Assembly: GCF_002295065.1 (NCBI RefSeq)
Contig: NZ_NSGG01000002.1
Location: forward strand, 124,001-188,000
Source of the DNA: Mesorhizobium sp. WSM3859
GTDB lineage: Bacteria > Pseudomonadota > Alphaproteobacteria > Rhizobiales > Rhizobiaceae
Length of the DNA: 64,000 nucleotides
Direction of reading: 5' to 3'
The notes beneath the pieces were generated by a model. The model saw only the letters and a list, made by a program, of their open reading frames with translations, was not told the origin of the DNA and searched no databases. This document shows, piece by piece, positions 45,568 to 54,668 of this stretch. The position numbers and the translations under genes were made by a program. How positions within the stretch are numbered: the first letter of the stretch is position 1; each line of letters opens with the position of its first letter.

Positions 45568-46696
45568 TGTGCCTGGTCTCCGTACCTTCGATGCCGACCG
45601 CGAGGCAGCTGCCAATGACGAGGACGGCGCCGGCAACAGCCGTCATCGACAGGCTTTCGCCCGACAGGGTCAGCAGAAACGTGGACGCGATCGGCGTAAG
45701 ATAAGCGACGATTGCTATCCTGCCGCCGTGATCGAGCTTTGCCGCGCGCGACCAGAAATAGTAGCCGAGCCCCATCGGTCCGGCGCCGAGATAGAGGCCG
45801 AGCAGCAGATGCGCACCGGTCAGGCGTCCAGCGCCGTCATGCAGGCACCAGGCTAAGGTGAGCGCCACGCCGATCAGCGCCGAGGGCAAAAGCAGACGCT
45901 CCGGCGATACGCCAAGGCGGCCGACGGTAAGCGAGTAGAAGGCCATGCAGAGCGCCGAGCCGAAAGCGGCGAGATAGCCGACGACGCTGCCGCCTTCGAA
46001 CCAGGTCTGCGCGCGCCCTCCGGAAATGACCAGCGCCACGCCGACGAAGCCGACAGCGGCGGCCAGCCCGAGCAGCAGCGGCCGGCGCGGCCGGCCCAGC
46101 AGGATAACCGCCGCGGCGGTCATCAGCGGCCAAGTATAGGCGACGAGGTTCGCCTCGATGACCGGCATCGAGGCGAAGCCGATATATTGCAGCACCATGG
46201 TGCCGACCAGACCCAGGAAGCCGACGGCATAGGCGAGCGCGGGCCTCCCCTTCTCGCCTTGTGGGGTCCGAAGGACGGGGCGAGACCCGTGGCTCGCCCC
46301 CGGGTGGTGGCCTCGCGAAGCGAGGTCGGATGAGGGGTGTTCCAAGGATCGCCAGCGTCTCGCTTCGCTGGAGCACCCCTGATCCGTCTCGGCGCTACGC
46401 GCCGATCCACCTTCCCCCACAAGGGGGGAAGGAGAAGTGCTCATCAGCCGGATCAGCGCGAAGACCAGGGCCGCCCCGCAAAATTGCAGGAACTGCACTT
46501 GCGACACCGGATAGAGTGCAAGCAGCGTCTTGCCGACCAGGGCGTTGGTCGCCCACAGCGCCACGGCGCCGAGGGCGAAGGCCAGCGCCGCCGCGGGGGC
46601 GGCGCTGGAACGGTTCTGACAGTCCGGCACGACCGGGCCGAGGCTCAGCGACGCCGAGGGCGGCTGGCGCTCGACCGGATCGTTGGTCACTACCAC
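45548..46696 (-). CDS. EamA/DMT-family exporter carrying an in-frame repeat insertion
   Basis: A 382-residue inner-membrane protein with ten expected helices and two EamA repeats. Residues about 87-152 are not family-like: they are translated from a family B palindrome (46244-46434) and lie in the loop between helices 2 and 3. Without them the protein would be about 316 residues, close to the family norm of around 300. The frame stays open across the element. The start overlaps the upstream oxygenase gene by 7 bases. DMT proteins often export amino acids or metabolites. Confidence 0.88.
   Translation of the reverse strand: MVVTNDPVERQPPSASLSLGPVVPDCQNRSSAAPAAALAFALGAVALWATNALVGKTLLALYPVSQVQFLQFCGAALVFALIRLMSTSPSPLVGEGGSARSAETDQGCSSEARRWRSLEHPSSDLASRGHHPGASHGSRPVLRTPQGEKGRPALAYAVGFLGLVGTMVLQYIGFASMPVIEANLVAYTWPLMTAAAVILLGRPRRPLLLGLAAAVGFVGVALVISGGRAQTWFEGGSVVGYLAAFGSALCMAFYSLTVGRLGVSPERLLLPSALIGVALTLAWCLHDGAGRLTGAHLLLGLYLGAGPMGLGYYFWSRAAKLDHGGRIAIVAYLTPIASTFLLTLSGESLSMTAVAGAVLVIGSCLAVGIEGTETRHNVQNAR
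46244..46434. repeat. Palindromic repeat, family B copy 3, inside a coding sequence
   Basis: Inverted ends (CTCCCCTTCTCGCCTTGTGG and CCTTCCCCCACAAGGGGGGA) and the internal GATCCGTCTCGGCGCTACGC block match the intergenic copies at 20801 and 41014, with a different middle. About 191 bases lie wholly within the DMT exporter gene, in frame. Confidence 0.88.
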
Positions 46697-47523
46697 GACT
46701 CCCTTGCTCCGCCGGAAACCGAGTCCGCGGCGGGCTCCGGCATGGGATGCTCCTCGGCGTGGCGGCGATAGGCGGGCAGCTGGTTGGTCCAGACATCGTC
46801 GGCCAGCTCGTTCACCCAGGCGCGGTCATGGTCGTTGTCGGCGGCGAGGTAGAACATGCGGTTGTCGTCGACATAGGGCTTGGTCGCCGAGCGCTGGTTG
46901 AGCACCAGCGTGACGCGCTCGCCAAGCTGGATCGGCGCGGTGCGGTGGAGCACGCCCAGGAACTGGCCGAGCGTGGCGTAATTCATCTTGTGGTCGATGC
47001 GCATGATCTTGTTGCGCGGCAGGTCGCGGCCGGTTTCCAGGATCGAGCGGCCGGTCTCGGAATCGTCGCAGTAGATTTCAAGATGGCCGCCGATGAGCGG
47101 GTCGCTGATCGACAGCGGGATGAGCTCGGTCACCGGAACGCCGTCGCAATGCCATTCGACGGCGCCGTCCCTGGGGTTCATGAAGGTGACGGTCGAACCG
47201 ACGATCGACAGCGGATAGGGTTCGAGCTTGGTGCCCATCATGTCGGACAGCCTTTCCAGGCGCAGCTTGTCGTGTAAAAGCTCCTTGATCTCCGGAATAT
47301 AGCGGTCGGCGCCGGTGATGAAGGTGAGGTCGAGGTGCTTGTGGACGGCATGGCTGGCCTTCAATTTGAGCGCCGCTTCCTCGATGGCGGCAAGGAGAGC
47401 CGGGTCGTAACCGTGACGATACTGGGCGACGCCGAAGCCCGACACTTTCCAGGCCGTCTCATGACCAATGATGGCCTCGCGGCTCATTGCACAGCGCAGT
47501 TCGGGAATTGTATGGGCGTTCAT
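46690..47523 (-). CDS. Putative 2OG-Fe(II)-dependent oxygenase
   Basis: A 277-residue protein with the non-haem iron facial triad pattern: HCD (His125, Asp127) and a distal His193 in VLHRTAPIQLGERV, with Arg203 as a candidate 2-oxoglutarate anchor. The framing beta strands (GGHLEIYCDD, VTLVLNQRS) fit a double-stranded beta-helix. Such enzymes hydroxylate small molecules, often amino acids. It leads an operon with a DMT exporter and is divergent from a LysR gene. The reaction is inferred from motifs only. Confidence 0.7.
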   Translation of the reverse strand: MNAHTIPELRCAMSREAIIGHETAWKVSGFGVAQYRHGYDPALLAAIEEAALKLKASHAVHKHLDLTFITGADRYIPEIKELLHDKLRLERLSDMMGTKLEPYPLSIVGSTVTFMNPRDGAVEWHCDGVPVTELIPLSISDPLIGGHLEIYCDDSETGRSILETGRDLPRNKIMRIDHKMNYATLGQFLGVLHRTAPIQLGERVTLVLNQRSATKPYVDDNRMFYLAADNDHDRAWVNELADDVWTNQLPAYRRHAEEHPMPEPAADSVSGGARESW

Positions 47524-47635
47524 TGTACTTTCTCCAAGATGGGGGCAACACTTGGTTAACAGTCATTTAAACGCCCACCCCTGTAAATTTAGGAAAGCTG
47601 GTGGTAGCGTAAGCCCAGCTTAAGGTCGAAACCCC

Positions 47636-48607
47636 GTGCGTCTGCTCAGTCAGGTCAACCTCAACTCGCTGAAAATCGTGGAGAGCGCCGCGCGGCACAG
47701 GAATTTCACGCGCGCCGGCGAAGAGCAGTTTATCACCGCTTCCGCCGTCAGCCAGCGCGTGAAAAGCCTGGAGGACCAGTTGCGTTTCAAGATCTTCGAG
47801 CGCGGCGGCAACGCGGTGTCGCTGACGCCGGAGGGCGAGACCTATGTGGCCCGCGTACGCGAGGCGCTGGAACGGATCGTGGCGGCTAGCATGGAGGCTA
47901 CCGGCCAGTCGCAGGCGCATGTGCTGCGGATCTGCGTGCTGCCGACCTTCGCGGCGCGCTGGCTGTTTCCCAGGCTGACGATCTTCCAGCGGCAGTATCC
48001 CGATATCGAGATGCGGGTGTCGACGTCCTACGCCACGCATGAATTCTCGACCTCGGAATATGATCTCGAGATCCGCTACGGCGACGGCAATTTCCCCGGC
48101 CTCACCTCGGAACTGCTGTTCAAGGAAGACCTGACGCCGGTATGCAGCCGCAAGCTGTTTCACGACGTGCTGGGCGACAAGCCGCTGTCGAAGGTGACGC
48201 CCGAAGACCTGCGCTTCTTCACGCTGCTGCACTCCGACACCTGCACCCAAAACTGGCAGTCATGGCTGGGCTTCGCCGGCGCCAGCTTCGTGCTGGGCGA
48301 GACCAGGAGCGTCTATTTCGATAGCTGCATGATGTCCTACGAAGCCGCCAATGCCGGCATGGGCTTTGCCGTCGCCAACCGCGCCTACATGGCAAGCGAT
48401 ATCCGCTCCGAAAGGCTGGTGGCCCCCTTCGCGGTCCACCATCCCAACACGGCGGGCTGGTATTTCGTCAGCCCCATCAACGCGCTCGGCGCCCGCAAGG
48501 TGGAGCTGTTCAAGCAGTGGATCCTGGCCGAGGCGGCGCTGACGCAGCGCCAGCTCGACGTCGAGATCGCCGGCGGACAGCAGGGAAGACGCGCGGCGGT
48601 GGCGTAG
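47636..48607 (+). CDS. LysR-family transcriptional regulator (GcvA-like)
   Basis: A 323-residue LysR protein with the HTH RNFTRAGEEQFITASAVSQRVKSLE and an effector domain (LPTFAARWLFPRLTIFQRQY; YDLEIRYGDG). The start is GTG 47636. It is divergent from the oxygenase-exporter operon across about 110 bases and probably controls it. The effector is unknown. Confidence 0.92.
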   Translation: MRLLSQVNLNSLKIVESAARHRNFTRAGEEQFITASAVSQRVKSLEDQLRFKIFERGGNAVSLTPEGETYVARVREALERIVAASMEATGQSQAHVLRICVLPTFAARWLFPRLTIFQRQYPDIEMRVSTSYATHEFSTSEYDLEIRYGDGNFPGLTSELLFKEDLTPVCSRKLFHDVLGDKPLSKVTPEDLRFFTLLHSDTCTQNWQSWLGFAGASFVLGETRSVYFDSCMMSYEAANAGMGFAVANRAYMASDIRSERLVAPFAVHHPNTAGWYFVSPINALGARKVELFKQWILAEAALTQRQLDVEIAGGQQGRRAAVA

Positions 48608-48813
48608 GAGCACCGTTCCGCGGCTTCAGGACTTTCCGGGCGTTTGGCTGATTGTAGCCGGCTAGCGCGATCCACCATGACGCAAGGCCGAGACTCAGCT
48701 ATGTTGGATCGCGCGGCGGGCCTGATTTCCCGCTTGGCCGGCGCTATCCAGCTTCCTCCCAAGCAGCGCCGGCCTTCTTCGTCCAGGCCGATGCCAATTC
48801 AACCCGCCCTGCC

Positions 48814-48996
48814 CTATTGCTTCGGAGGCGTGCCCGGCTGGTCTCCGCCGGTGGTCGATTTCGGCACCGGGTTCTTGTCGACCTGCGGGTTCTGGTTGAC
48901 TTCATCGCCCGGCGCCTTGGTCGGCTGCACGCTGTTGTCGCAGGCGGCGAGCACGAGCCCTGCCGCAAGAGCCAGCAGCACAGGAAGCTTCATCAT
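48814..48996 (-). CDS. Small lipoprotein
   Basis: A 60-residue protein with a lipobox LAAC (Cys at about residue 19) after a short hydrophobic signal, then a Pro/Gln/Asn-rich low-complexity tail. ATG 48996 has GAGGAGG upstream. It resembles small entericidin-like or linker lipoproteins. Function unknown. Confidence 0.7.
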   Translation of the reverse strand: MMKLPVLLALAAGLVLAACDNSVQPTKAPGDEVNQNPQVDKNPVPKSTTGGDQPGTPPKQ

Positions 48997-49120
48997 GACG
49001 ACCTCCTCTCGTTCGCCCCTTTCATGAATGCAAACGACGCGGTGGCCGTTTGGTTGCGCGCGAGGGGGAACCAACCGGCCCATGCCCGGTTGAAAGCCAA
49101 TCGAACCGCACGAGGAGACG

Positions 49121-49291
49121 ATGATGATCCGCCTGCTGCTTACCGGCCTTTTCGCTTACACCGCCTATCGCGTCGCCGTGAGGATCATCGACGAGGTGCC
49201 CGGCGATGTCGAGCCGCTGGACATGCCGGGCGATGAGAGGCGCGCGCTGCGGCGCCAGTCGGCGGCGATGGGGGTTGAGCCGCAGCGGTAA
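49121..49291 (+). CDS. Small membrane-associated protein
   Basis: A 56-residue frame, MMIRLLLTGLFAYTAYRVAV then a hydrophilic tail (DVEPLDMPGDERRALRRQSA). GAGGAG lies just before ATG 49121. One N-terminal membrane helix is likely. Function unknown. Confidence 0.55.
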   Translation: MMIRLLLTGLFAYTAYRVAVRIIDEVPGDVEPLDMPGDERRALRRQSAAMGVEPQR

Positions 49292-49445
49292 TTGCCAGTC
49301 CCCTGTTCCGTGCCCAATTGCAAGCATGACGCAAGGCGCAATCAGAGCAATACGCGCCATCACGCCAAGTTTGGCGGAACAAGTCGACGAAAAGCATTCG
49401 CTGCTGCGAATGCCCGCGTCCGCCATTGCCATCACTGCAGGTCCC

Positions 49446-51353
49446 TCATCCATCGGGTATGCCGACCGCCAAGAGGTCCGTCCGAAGGTTTTCAAGGACT
49501 GTTTGATCGCGATAGGGATCAATCAGTATGGTGCTGACAGTCACCCCGGGTCTTGCCGCCAGACATTGTTTTGCCGCATCGGCGGCGAGCAGCTTGTCGC
49601 CCATCCTCCAGTGGCACACCGCAAGAAACGCGTATGCCCAGAATGCGTAGGAATTCAGATTTCGATAGGACGCTATCGCCTCGGGGTAGCGCCCCAGAAC
49701 CATCAGAACCTGCCCCCGCAAATCCCAGAACCAATCATAATTCAGCGGATCGCGGGCGATGCAGTCGTCCAAATCGGACAGAGCCTCCTCATTGTGACCG
49801 AGATAATTGCGGCACAACCCACGTGTCGCCTTCGACCGCGTCTCGTTCGGATTGAGGCTCACGGCCTGATCGAGATGGGGCAGCGCCTCATCCAACTGCC
49901 CTAGGAAGATGAGGGCGTGCGCCAAGGACACATGGCTCAATGCCTGTTGAGGCCCGAGTTTTAGAGCGCGGCGACCGTGCAGAAGAGCAGCCTCGAGCAT
50001 CTTCGCGTCCCCCTCAAGCAGCCATTTGCTCGTGAGAACGATAGCCATCATCGCATGAGTTATTGCGACATTTGGGTCGAGTTCAATCGCCCTGGCGAGA
50101 AAGGGCACAGCCTCCAGAACGGTGTCGTAGCGAGCCACCAGAACACGCGCCCGCAGATACAGTTCATACGCATCGAGTTGAGCTATGGGAAGGCGCCGAA
50201 TTTTCTCCACACCTGATGGACGAACGGTGCCGGCGACGGTGATGGCTACGCTCCTCGCGATCTCATCCTGGAGTTCAAAAACGTCCGTCAGTTCGCGATC
50301 AAATCGATCGGCCCATATTTGATTGCCTGTCTTGGCCTCGATGAACCGCGCGGAGATTCTAACCCTGTTGCCCGCACGGCGTATGCTGCCGTCCAACAGG
50401 TAGTCAGCCGATAACTGCTTGGCGATGGTCGGAGCATCGATAGTCCTGCCCTTGAAGATGAAGGATGAATTGCGGGCTATGACATGAAGTTCGCCAAAGC
50501 GGCCGAGTTCGGTGATAATGTCTTCTGTGATCCCGTCGCTGAAATATTCCTGGGCTGGATCACCGCTCATGTTCTCGAATGGAAGAACCGCGACAACCGG
50601 CTTGCGACCCGACGAAGCCGTCGTTGTCGGTCTGATCGACGTCTCGTCGATGCTCCGGCGCAATTGCTGAAGTTCGGCACTCGGCTCCGCCTTCAACTCG
50701 CGCGTCAGCAGAACCCTGCAGGCCTCGTACTGCTTGATCGCGAGGGCTGTCTGGTTCGAGGCAATATGCGCCTGCATTAATGCAAAATGCGACGACTCTC
50801 GCAGCGGATCGAGGGCGACAAGCCGTTCGGCGATGAGGACGCGCTCAGCGCCGTTCACCAAGGCCACCAGCGACAGTAACGCATTGATTGCGCGCGTGGA
50901 CAAGTCGGCACGGGTCTCGCGCAGCCAATCCTCGAAAGCGTTGCCGGCCGCGCCGAGACCGTCAAGAAAAGCTCCCGCATAGAGGACGGTTGCCTGCCGG
51001 AGCTCGACCACATCACGACTTGCGGATGCGGCGATGAATTCCGTCACGTCGGTCGTGACAAACCTCGGATTGAGCGCGACACGGTCTCCGACCAGGATCA
51101 GGGCGTCAGTTCCCAGTGCGGACAAATCCCTGCGAATAGCAGTCAGTGCCTGCCGCAGGCTGTTTCTGGCCTGCTCATCACCTCGGTCACCCCAAAGAAA
51201 GCTAGCCAGCTTGCTACGCGTCGCCTCCTGATTGGGCGCCACCGCCAGGATGCCCAGGAGTGCCCGGTTCTTCCTGCCGGGCACGTCCAGCGCTTCTCCT
51301 TCCCTAGACGTGAAGCGAAAACCGCCCAAGAGATCGAGCCGCGCCAAGCTCAT
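49446..51353 (-). CDS. SARP-type/TolB-like/TPR regulator
   Basis: A 635-residue soluble protein. Residues about 1-100 form a SARP-type winged helix and about 100-245 a bacterial transcriptional activator (BTAD) domain. Residues about 250-385 are a TolB-N-like domain nearly matching the one at 36937 (FENMSGDPAQEYFSDGITED). TPR repeats run to about residue 600. The shared body with a different DNA-binding head is notable. It faces a small gene at 51473 across repeats TCACG/TCACA/TCACA. Confidence 0.88.
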   Translation of the reverse strand: MSLARLDLLGGFRFTSREGEALDVPGRKNRALLGILAVAPNQEATRSKLASFLWGDRGDEQARNSLRQALTAIRRDLSALGTDALILVGDRVALNPRFVTTDVTEFIAASASRDVVELRQATVLYAGAFLDGLGAAGNAFEDWLRETRADLSTRAINALLSLVALVNGAERVLIAERLVALDPLRESSHFALMQAHIASNQTALAIKQYEACRVLLTRELKAEPSAELQQLRRSIDETSIRPTTTASSGRKPVVAVLPFENMSGDPAQEYFSDGITEDIITELGRFGELHVIARNSSFIFKGRTIDAPTIAKQLSADYLLDGSIRRAGNRVRISARFIEAKTGNQIWADRFDRELTDVFELQDEIARSVAITVAGTVRPSGVEKIRRLPIAQLDAYELYLRARVLVARYDTVLEAVPFLARAIELDPNVAITHAMMAIVLTSKWLLEGDAKMLEAALLHGRRALKLGPQQALSHVSLAHALIFLGQLDEALPHLDQAVSLNPNETRSKATRGLCRNYLGHNEEALSDLDDCIARDPLNYDWFWDLRGQVLMVLGRYPEAIASYRNLNSYAFWAYAFLAVCHWRMGDKLLAADAAKQCLAARPGVTVSTILIDPYRDQTVLENLRTDLLAVGIPDG

Positions 51354-51390
51354 CGCGATTTACTCTGATTTTCCGCTTTTTTCCCAATCT

Positions 51391-51418
51391 TCACGAAGCT
51401 TTTCACAGCCGGCTCACA
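51391..51418. promoter_or_regulatory. Three 11-12-bp-spaced direct repeats (candidate operator)
   Basis: TCACG at 51391, TCACA at 51403 and TCACA at 51414 lie in the divergent promoter between the SARP-type regulator (start 51353) and the small gene (51473). SARP proteins bind direct repeats with about 11-bp periodicity, so the spacing suits this regulator. Confidence 0.45.
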
Positions 51419-51472
51419 CGCTGAATTCGATGTTGCCTCTCTCGACTAAACTACATCCGAGGGGAAACTCCA

Positions 51473-51676
51473 ATGTCCATCGTCAAAGAGGTTTTGGGGA
51501 AGACGGCCAAAACCTTCAAGGATGACCCGCCGACACGTCCGAAGCTCGGTCCAGGTCGATTTCTACGCAGCATAGCAGAGGCATATAGCTCCGCCATTTG
51601 GATGTCATATGGAGCAGCTACCGGTTTCAGCACAAAGACGCCGACGCGCCGCTACGACGAGGACGACCGTATATGA
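51473..51676 (+). CDS. Small unknown protein divergent from the SARP/TolB/TPR regulator
   Basis: A 67-residue protein with GAGGGGA 8 bases before ATG 51473. Its centre (PKLGPGRFLRSIAEA then YSSAIWMSYGAATGF) aligns without gaps to the centre of the small protein at 38607, sharing P, L, G, L, S, A, M, Y and A at matching positions; both end acidic (DEDDRI here). Function unknown. Confidence 0.65.
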   Translation: MSIVKEVLGKTAKTFKDDPPTRPKLGPGRFLRSIAEAYSSAIWMSYGAATGFSTKTPTRRYDEDDRI

Positions 51677-51736
51677 ACGCGTCGTGGCCGCCTCAAATCC
51701 CGTTGCGAACAAAGCGGAAACGATGCTTGATGGGCG

Positions 51737-53818
51737 ATGAACATCGCCGCCCGTGATTCGACCTTCGAGACGCCCGCTTATCTTGCCCGACTGAATGACG
51801 AGCAAAGGTTGGCGGTTGTGCATGGCGACGGCAAGGTGGCGGCGCCGCTGCTGGTGATCGCCGGCGCCGGCTCCGGCAAGACCAACACGCTGGCGCATCG
51901 CGTCGCCCATCTCATCGTCAAGGGCGCCGATCCGCGCCGCATCCTGTTGATGACCTTCTCGCGCCGCGCCGCCGCCGAGATGGCCAAGCGCGTCGAGCGC
52001 ATCGCCGGCGAGGTGCTGGGCCGCGACGCGGCGATCATCGCCGACGCGCTCGCCTGGGCCGGCACTTTTCACGGCATCGGCGCCAGGCTGTTGCGCGACT
52101 ATGCCGAGCAGATCGGGCTCGATCCCGCCTTCACCATCCATGACCGCGAGGATTCCGCCGATCTGATGAACCTTGCCCGGCACGAGCTGGGATTCTCGAA
52201 AACCGAGAGCCGTTTTCCGACCAAAGGCACCTGCCTGCAGATCTATTCGCGGGCGGTGAACGCGCAGGCGCCGCTCGGCGAAGTTCTGGGCTCGGCCTTC
52301 CCCTGGTGCGCGGCATGGGCGGACCAGCTGAAGGAGCTTTTCGCGGCCTATGTCGAGGCCAAGCAGGCGCAGAACGTGCTCGATTACGACGACCTTCTGC
52401 TCTACTGGGCGCAGATGGCGGCCGAGCCGGAAATCGCCGCTCACCTCGGTTCGCGCTTCGACCATGTGCTGGTCGACGAGTACCAGGACACCAACCGGCT
52501 GCAGGCCTCGATCCTTCTGGCGCTGAAGCCGGACGGCGCCGGCCTGACGGTGGTGGGCGATGACGCGCAGTCGATCTATTCCTTCCGCGCCGCGGAAGTG
52601 CGCAACATCCTCGACTTCCCAAAGCAGTTCGCGCAAGGCGCCGAGGTCGTCATGCTGGAGCGCAACTACCGCTCGACCGAGACGATCCTGGCCGCAGCCA
52701 ACAGGGTGATCGGCGAGGCCAGCGAGCGCTTCACCAAGAATCTGTGGACCGACCGCCGGTCCTCGCACAAGCCGCAGCTGGTCAGCGTGCGCGACGAGGC
52801 CGAGCAGGCGAATTATGTCTGCCAGGCGATCCTGGCCGAGCGCGAGGCCGGCACGGCGCTGAAGGCGCAGGCGGTGCTGTTTCGCACCTCAAGCCACAGC
52901 GGACCGCTGGAGGTGGAACTGACGCGCCGCAATATCCCCTTCGTCAAATTCGGCGGCCTGAAATTCCTCGACGCCGCGCATGTCAAGGACATGCTGGCGA
53001 TGCTGCGCTTTGCCGAGAACCCGCGCGACCGCGTCGCCGGTTTTCGCGTGCTGCAACTGATGCCGGGCATCGGCCCGTCCGCCGCCTCGCAGATCGTGGA
53101 CGCGATGGTGACGTCGCTGGACGAGACGCTGGGCCTTGCCCGCTTCCGGCCGCCGCAGCGCGCCGCGCAGGATTGGCCGGTGTTCCTCGACATCTATAGC
53201 GGCTTACGCGCCGGCGCCAAATGGCCGGCGGATCTGGAACGGATCAGGCTCTGGTACGAACCGCATATGGAACGCATCCACGAGGACGCGATCACGCGAC
53301 GCGCCGATCTCCTGCAGCTCGAGCAGATCGCATCGACCTACCCCTCGCGCGAACGCTTCCTGACCGAGCTCACCCTCGATCCGCCCGACGCCACCAGCGA
53401 CCAGGCCGGGCCGCCGCATCGCGACGAGGATTACCTCATCCTGTCGACCATCCACTCCGCCAAGGGCCAGGAATGGAAGAACGTCTTCGTGCTCAACACG
53501 GTAGACGGCTGCATCCCGGCCGATCTCGGCGTCGGCACCAAGGAGGACATCGAGGAGGAACGCCGGCTGCTCTATGTGGCGATGACCAGGGCCAAGGACA
53601 GTTTGCATCTTGTGGTGCCGCAACGCTTTTATCCGCACAACCAGGCGGCGCGCGGTGACCGCCATGTCTATGCCTCGCGCACCCGCTTCATCCCGGCCTC
53701 GATGCTTCCGGCCTTCGAGCAGTCGTCCTGGGCCAGCGCCGCGATCAAGGACGACCCGCGTCAGCGACCGGGCGTCAAGGTCGATCTTGGCGCCCGCATG
53801 CGCGGCATGTGGAAATAG
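51737..53818 (+). CDS. UvrD/PcrA-family ATP-dependent DNA helicase
   Basis: A 693-residue superfamily 1A helicase. Motif I IAGAGSGKTN (about residues 41-50), motif II VLVDEYQDTN, motif III VVGDDAQSIYSFR, motif IV LERNYRST, motif V LSTIHSAKGQEW and motif VI LLYVAMTRAK are all present. It unwinds DNA 3'-5' in repair or replication. It is somewhat shorter than E. coli UvrD and lacks the long C-terminal tail. Confidence 0.93.
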   Translation: MNIAARDSTFETPAYLARLNDEQRLAVVHGDGKVAAPLLVIAGAGSGKTNTLAHRVAHLIVKGADPRRILLMTFSRRAAAEMAKRVERIAGEVLGRDAAIIADALAWAGTFHGIGARLLRDYAEQIGLDPAFTIHDREDSADLMNLARHELGFSKTESRFPTKGTCLQIYSRAVNAQAPLGEVLGSAFPWCAAWADQLKELFAAYVEAKQAQNVLDYDDLLLYWAQMAAEPEIAAHLGSRFDHVLVDEYQDTNRLQASILLALKPDGAGLTVVGDDAQSIYSFRAAEVRNILDFPKQFAQGAEVVMLERNYRSTETILAAANRVIGEASERFTKNLWTDRRSSHKPQLVSVRDEAEQANYVCQAILAEREAGTALKAQAVLFRTSSHSGPLEVELTRRNIPFVKFGGLKFLDAAHVKDMLAMLRFAENPRDRVAGFRVLQLMPGIGPSAASQIVDAMVTSLDETLGLARFRPPQRAAQDWPVFLDIYSGLRAGAKWPADLERIRLWYEPHMERIHEDAITRRADLLQLEQIASTYPSRERFLTELTLDPPDATSDQAGPPHRDEDYLILSTIHSAKGQEWKNVFVLNTVDGCIPADLGVGTKEDIEEERRLLYVAMTRAKDSLHLVVPQRFYPHNQAARGDRHVYASRTRFIPASMLPAFEQSSWASAAIKDDPRQRPGVKVDLGARMRGMWK

Positions 53819-53830
53819 GACGCCCGCCTA

Positions 53831-53885
53831 ATGCGTGTCGCCCAGAAGTGCGCAGCGGTTCTGGGATAACGACATGCATCAAAAC
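53831..53885. repeat. Mosaic palindrome, family C copy
   Basis: GTGTCGCCCAGAAGTGCGCAG followed by the inverted match CGGTTCTGGGATAACGACATG sits just after the helicase gene. It matches the palindromes at 44185 and 63385. Confidence 0.6.
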
Positions 53886-54014
53886 AAAGACTTAAAGCGT
53901 CCCTGAAGTCACGGTGCGGAGCGTCGACGCGCGACCGGCTTGCGGGCGTTCGTCGCGGAACTTTTCATCCGTCAAAGGGTTTCCGTTAGGAAAATCTAAT
54001 GCAAGGAGGCAGCA

Positions 54015-54326
54015 ATGAAGAACCTCATTCTAGCCGCCATGCTTGGCGTGGCCGCCATGGCGCCGGCAACTGTTCCGGCGCAAACTGCAAGCCTGACCAT
54101 CACCACCGATGACGGCATGGGCAGATACAATGACGACTACTACTGGCGCCGCCACCATATGCGCAACGACGATTGGCGCTACAGCGGCCGCTACGAGATG
54201 CGCGACGGATACCGCTACGGTCACCATCGCAACTGCATGGTCAGAGTGCACAAGCGCTGGCATCACGGCTATTGGACTATGAAAAGAGTCTCGAGCTGCG
54301 ACCGCCACAGAGGCTGGCGATATTAG
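54015..54326 (+). CDS. Small secreted His/Arg/Tyr-rich protein
   Basis: A 103-residue protein with a signal peptide ending TVPAQTA and a mature part very rich in Arg, His, Tyr and Trp (for example YNDDYYWRRHHMRNDDWRYS). Two Cys (NCMVRV and SSCDRH) could form a disulfide. AGGAGG lies upstream. It may bind cell-envelope polyanions or metal; function unknown. Confidence 0.72.
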   Translation: MKNLILAAMLGVAAMAPATVPAQTASLTITTDDGMGRYNDDYYWRRHHMRNDDWRYSGRYEMRDGYRYGHHRNCMVRVHKRWHHGYWTMKRVSSCDRHRGWRY

Positions 54327-54420
54327 AGCAATTTCACGAAAGTGTGTGCGGTTTTCCGTCAAGAAATTGCGACAAAACAAAGAGATCGCCGTTTCCGTGA
54401 AGCGGTGAAACGCTCTAGCG
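54327..54420. repeat. Imperfect inverted-repeat element
   Basis: The element runs from AGAGCAATTTC to GTGAAACGCTCTAG, so its ends are inverted copies. Between them lies CGGTTTTCCGTC as in other rhizobial palindromes. It directly follows the gene at 54015 and may act as its terminator. Confidence 0.5.
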
Positions 54421-54482
54421 AGCCGTCCCTCACCAAAGCCGACGCGGCCTTGAAGCGGTGCCCGTAGGAATGGGTGGAAAAA

Positions 54483-54668
54483 ATGCGTTTGATTCCATCG
54501 ACGATGAATTGGCGGCAACGACTCGCCGAGCGGGCCGGCCAGCTCTTCGTCAACATCGTCGCGACGCTGTTCGCCGGGATCGCGATCTTTCTCCTGGTGC
54601 TATCAGCGTATTACCACGTGCCGCATCCCCCGGCCGAAGTGGCAATCGTAGCCGGCTCCGGGCCGTGA
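54483..54668 (+). CDS. Small single-helix membrane protein
   Basis: A 61-residue protein with a basic N-terminus and one hydrophobic helix (FVNIVATLFAGIAIFLLVLS). GGGTGG precedes ATG 54483; GTG 54474 is an alternative start. Function unknown. Confidence 0.55.
   Translation: MRLIPSTMNWRQRLAERAGQLFVNIVATLFAGIAIFLLVLSAYYHVPHPPAEVAIVAGSGP

Noticed and set aside
51605..52768. A 387-codon minus-strand frame
   Set aside because: It is antisense to the UvrD-like helicase, which shows all helicase motifs.
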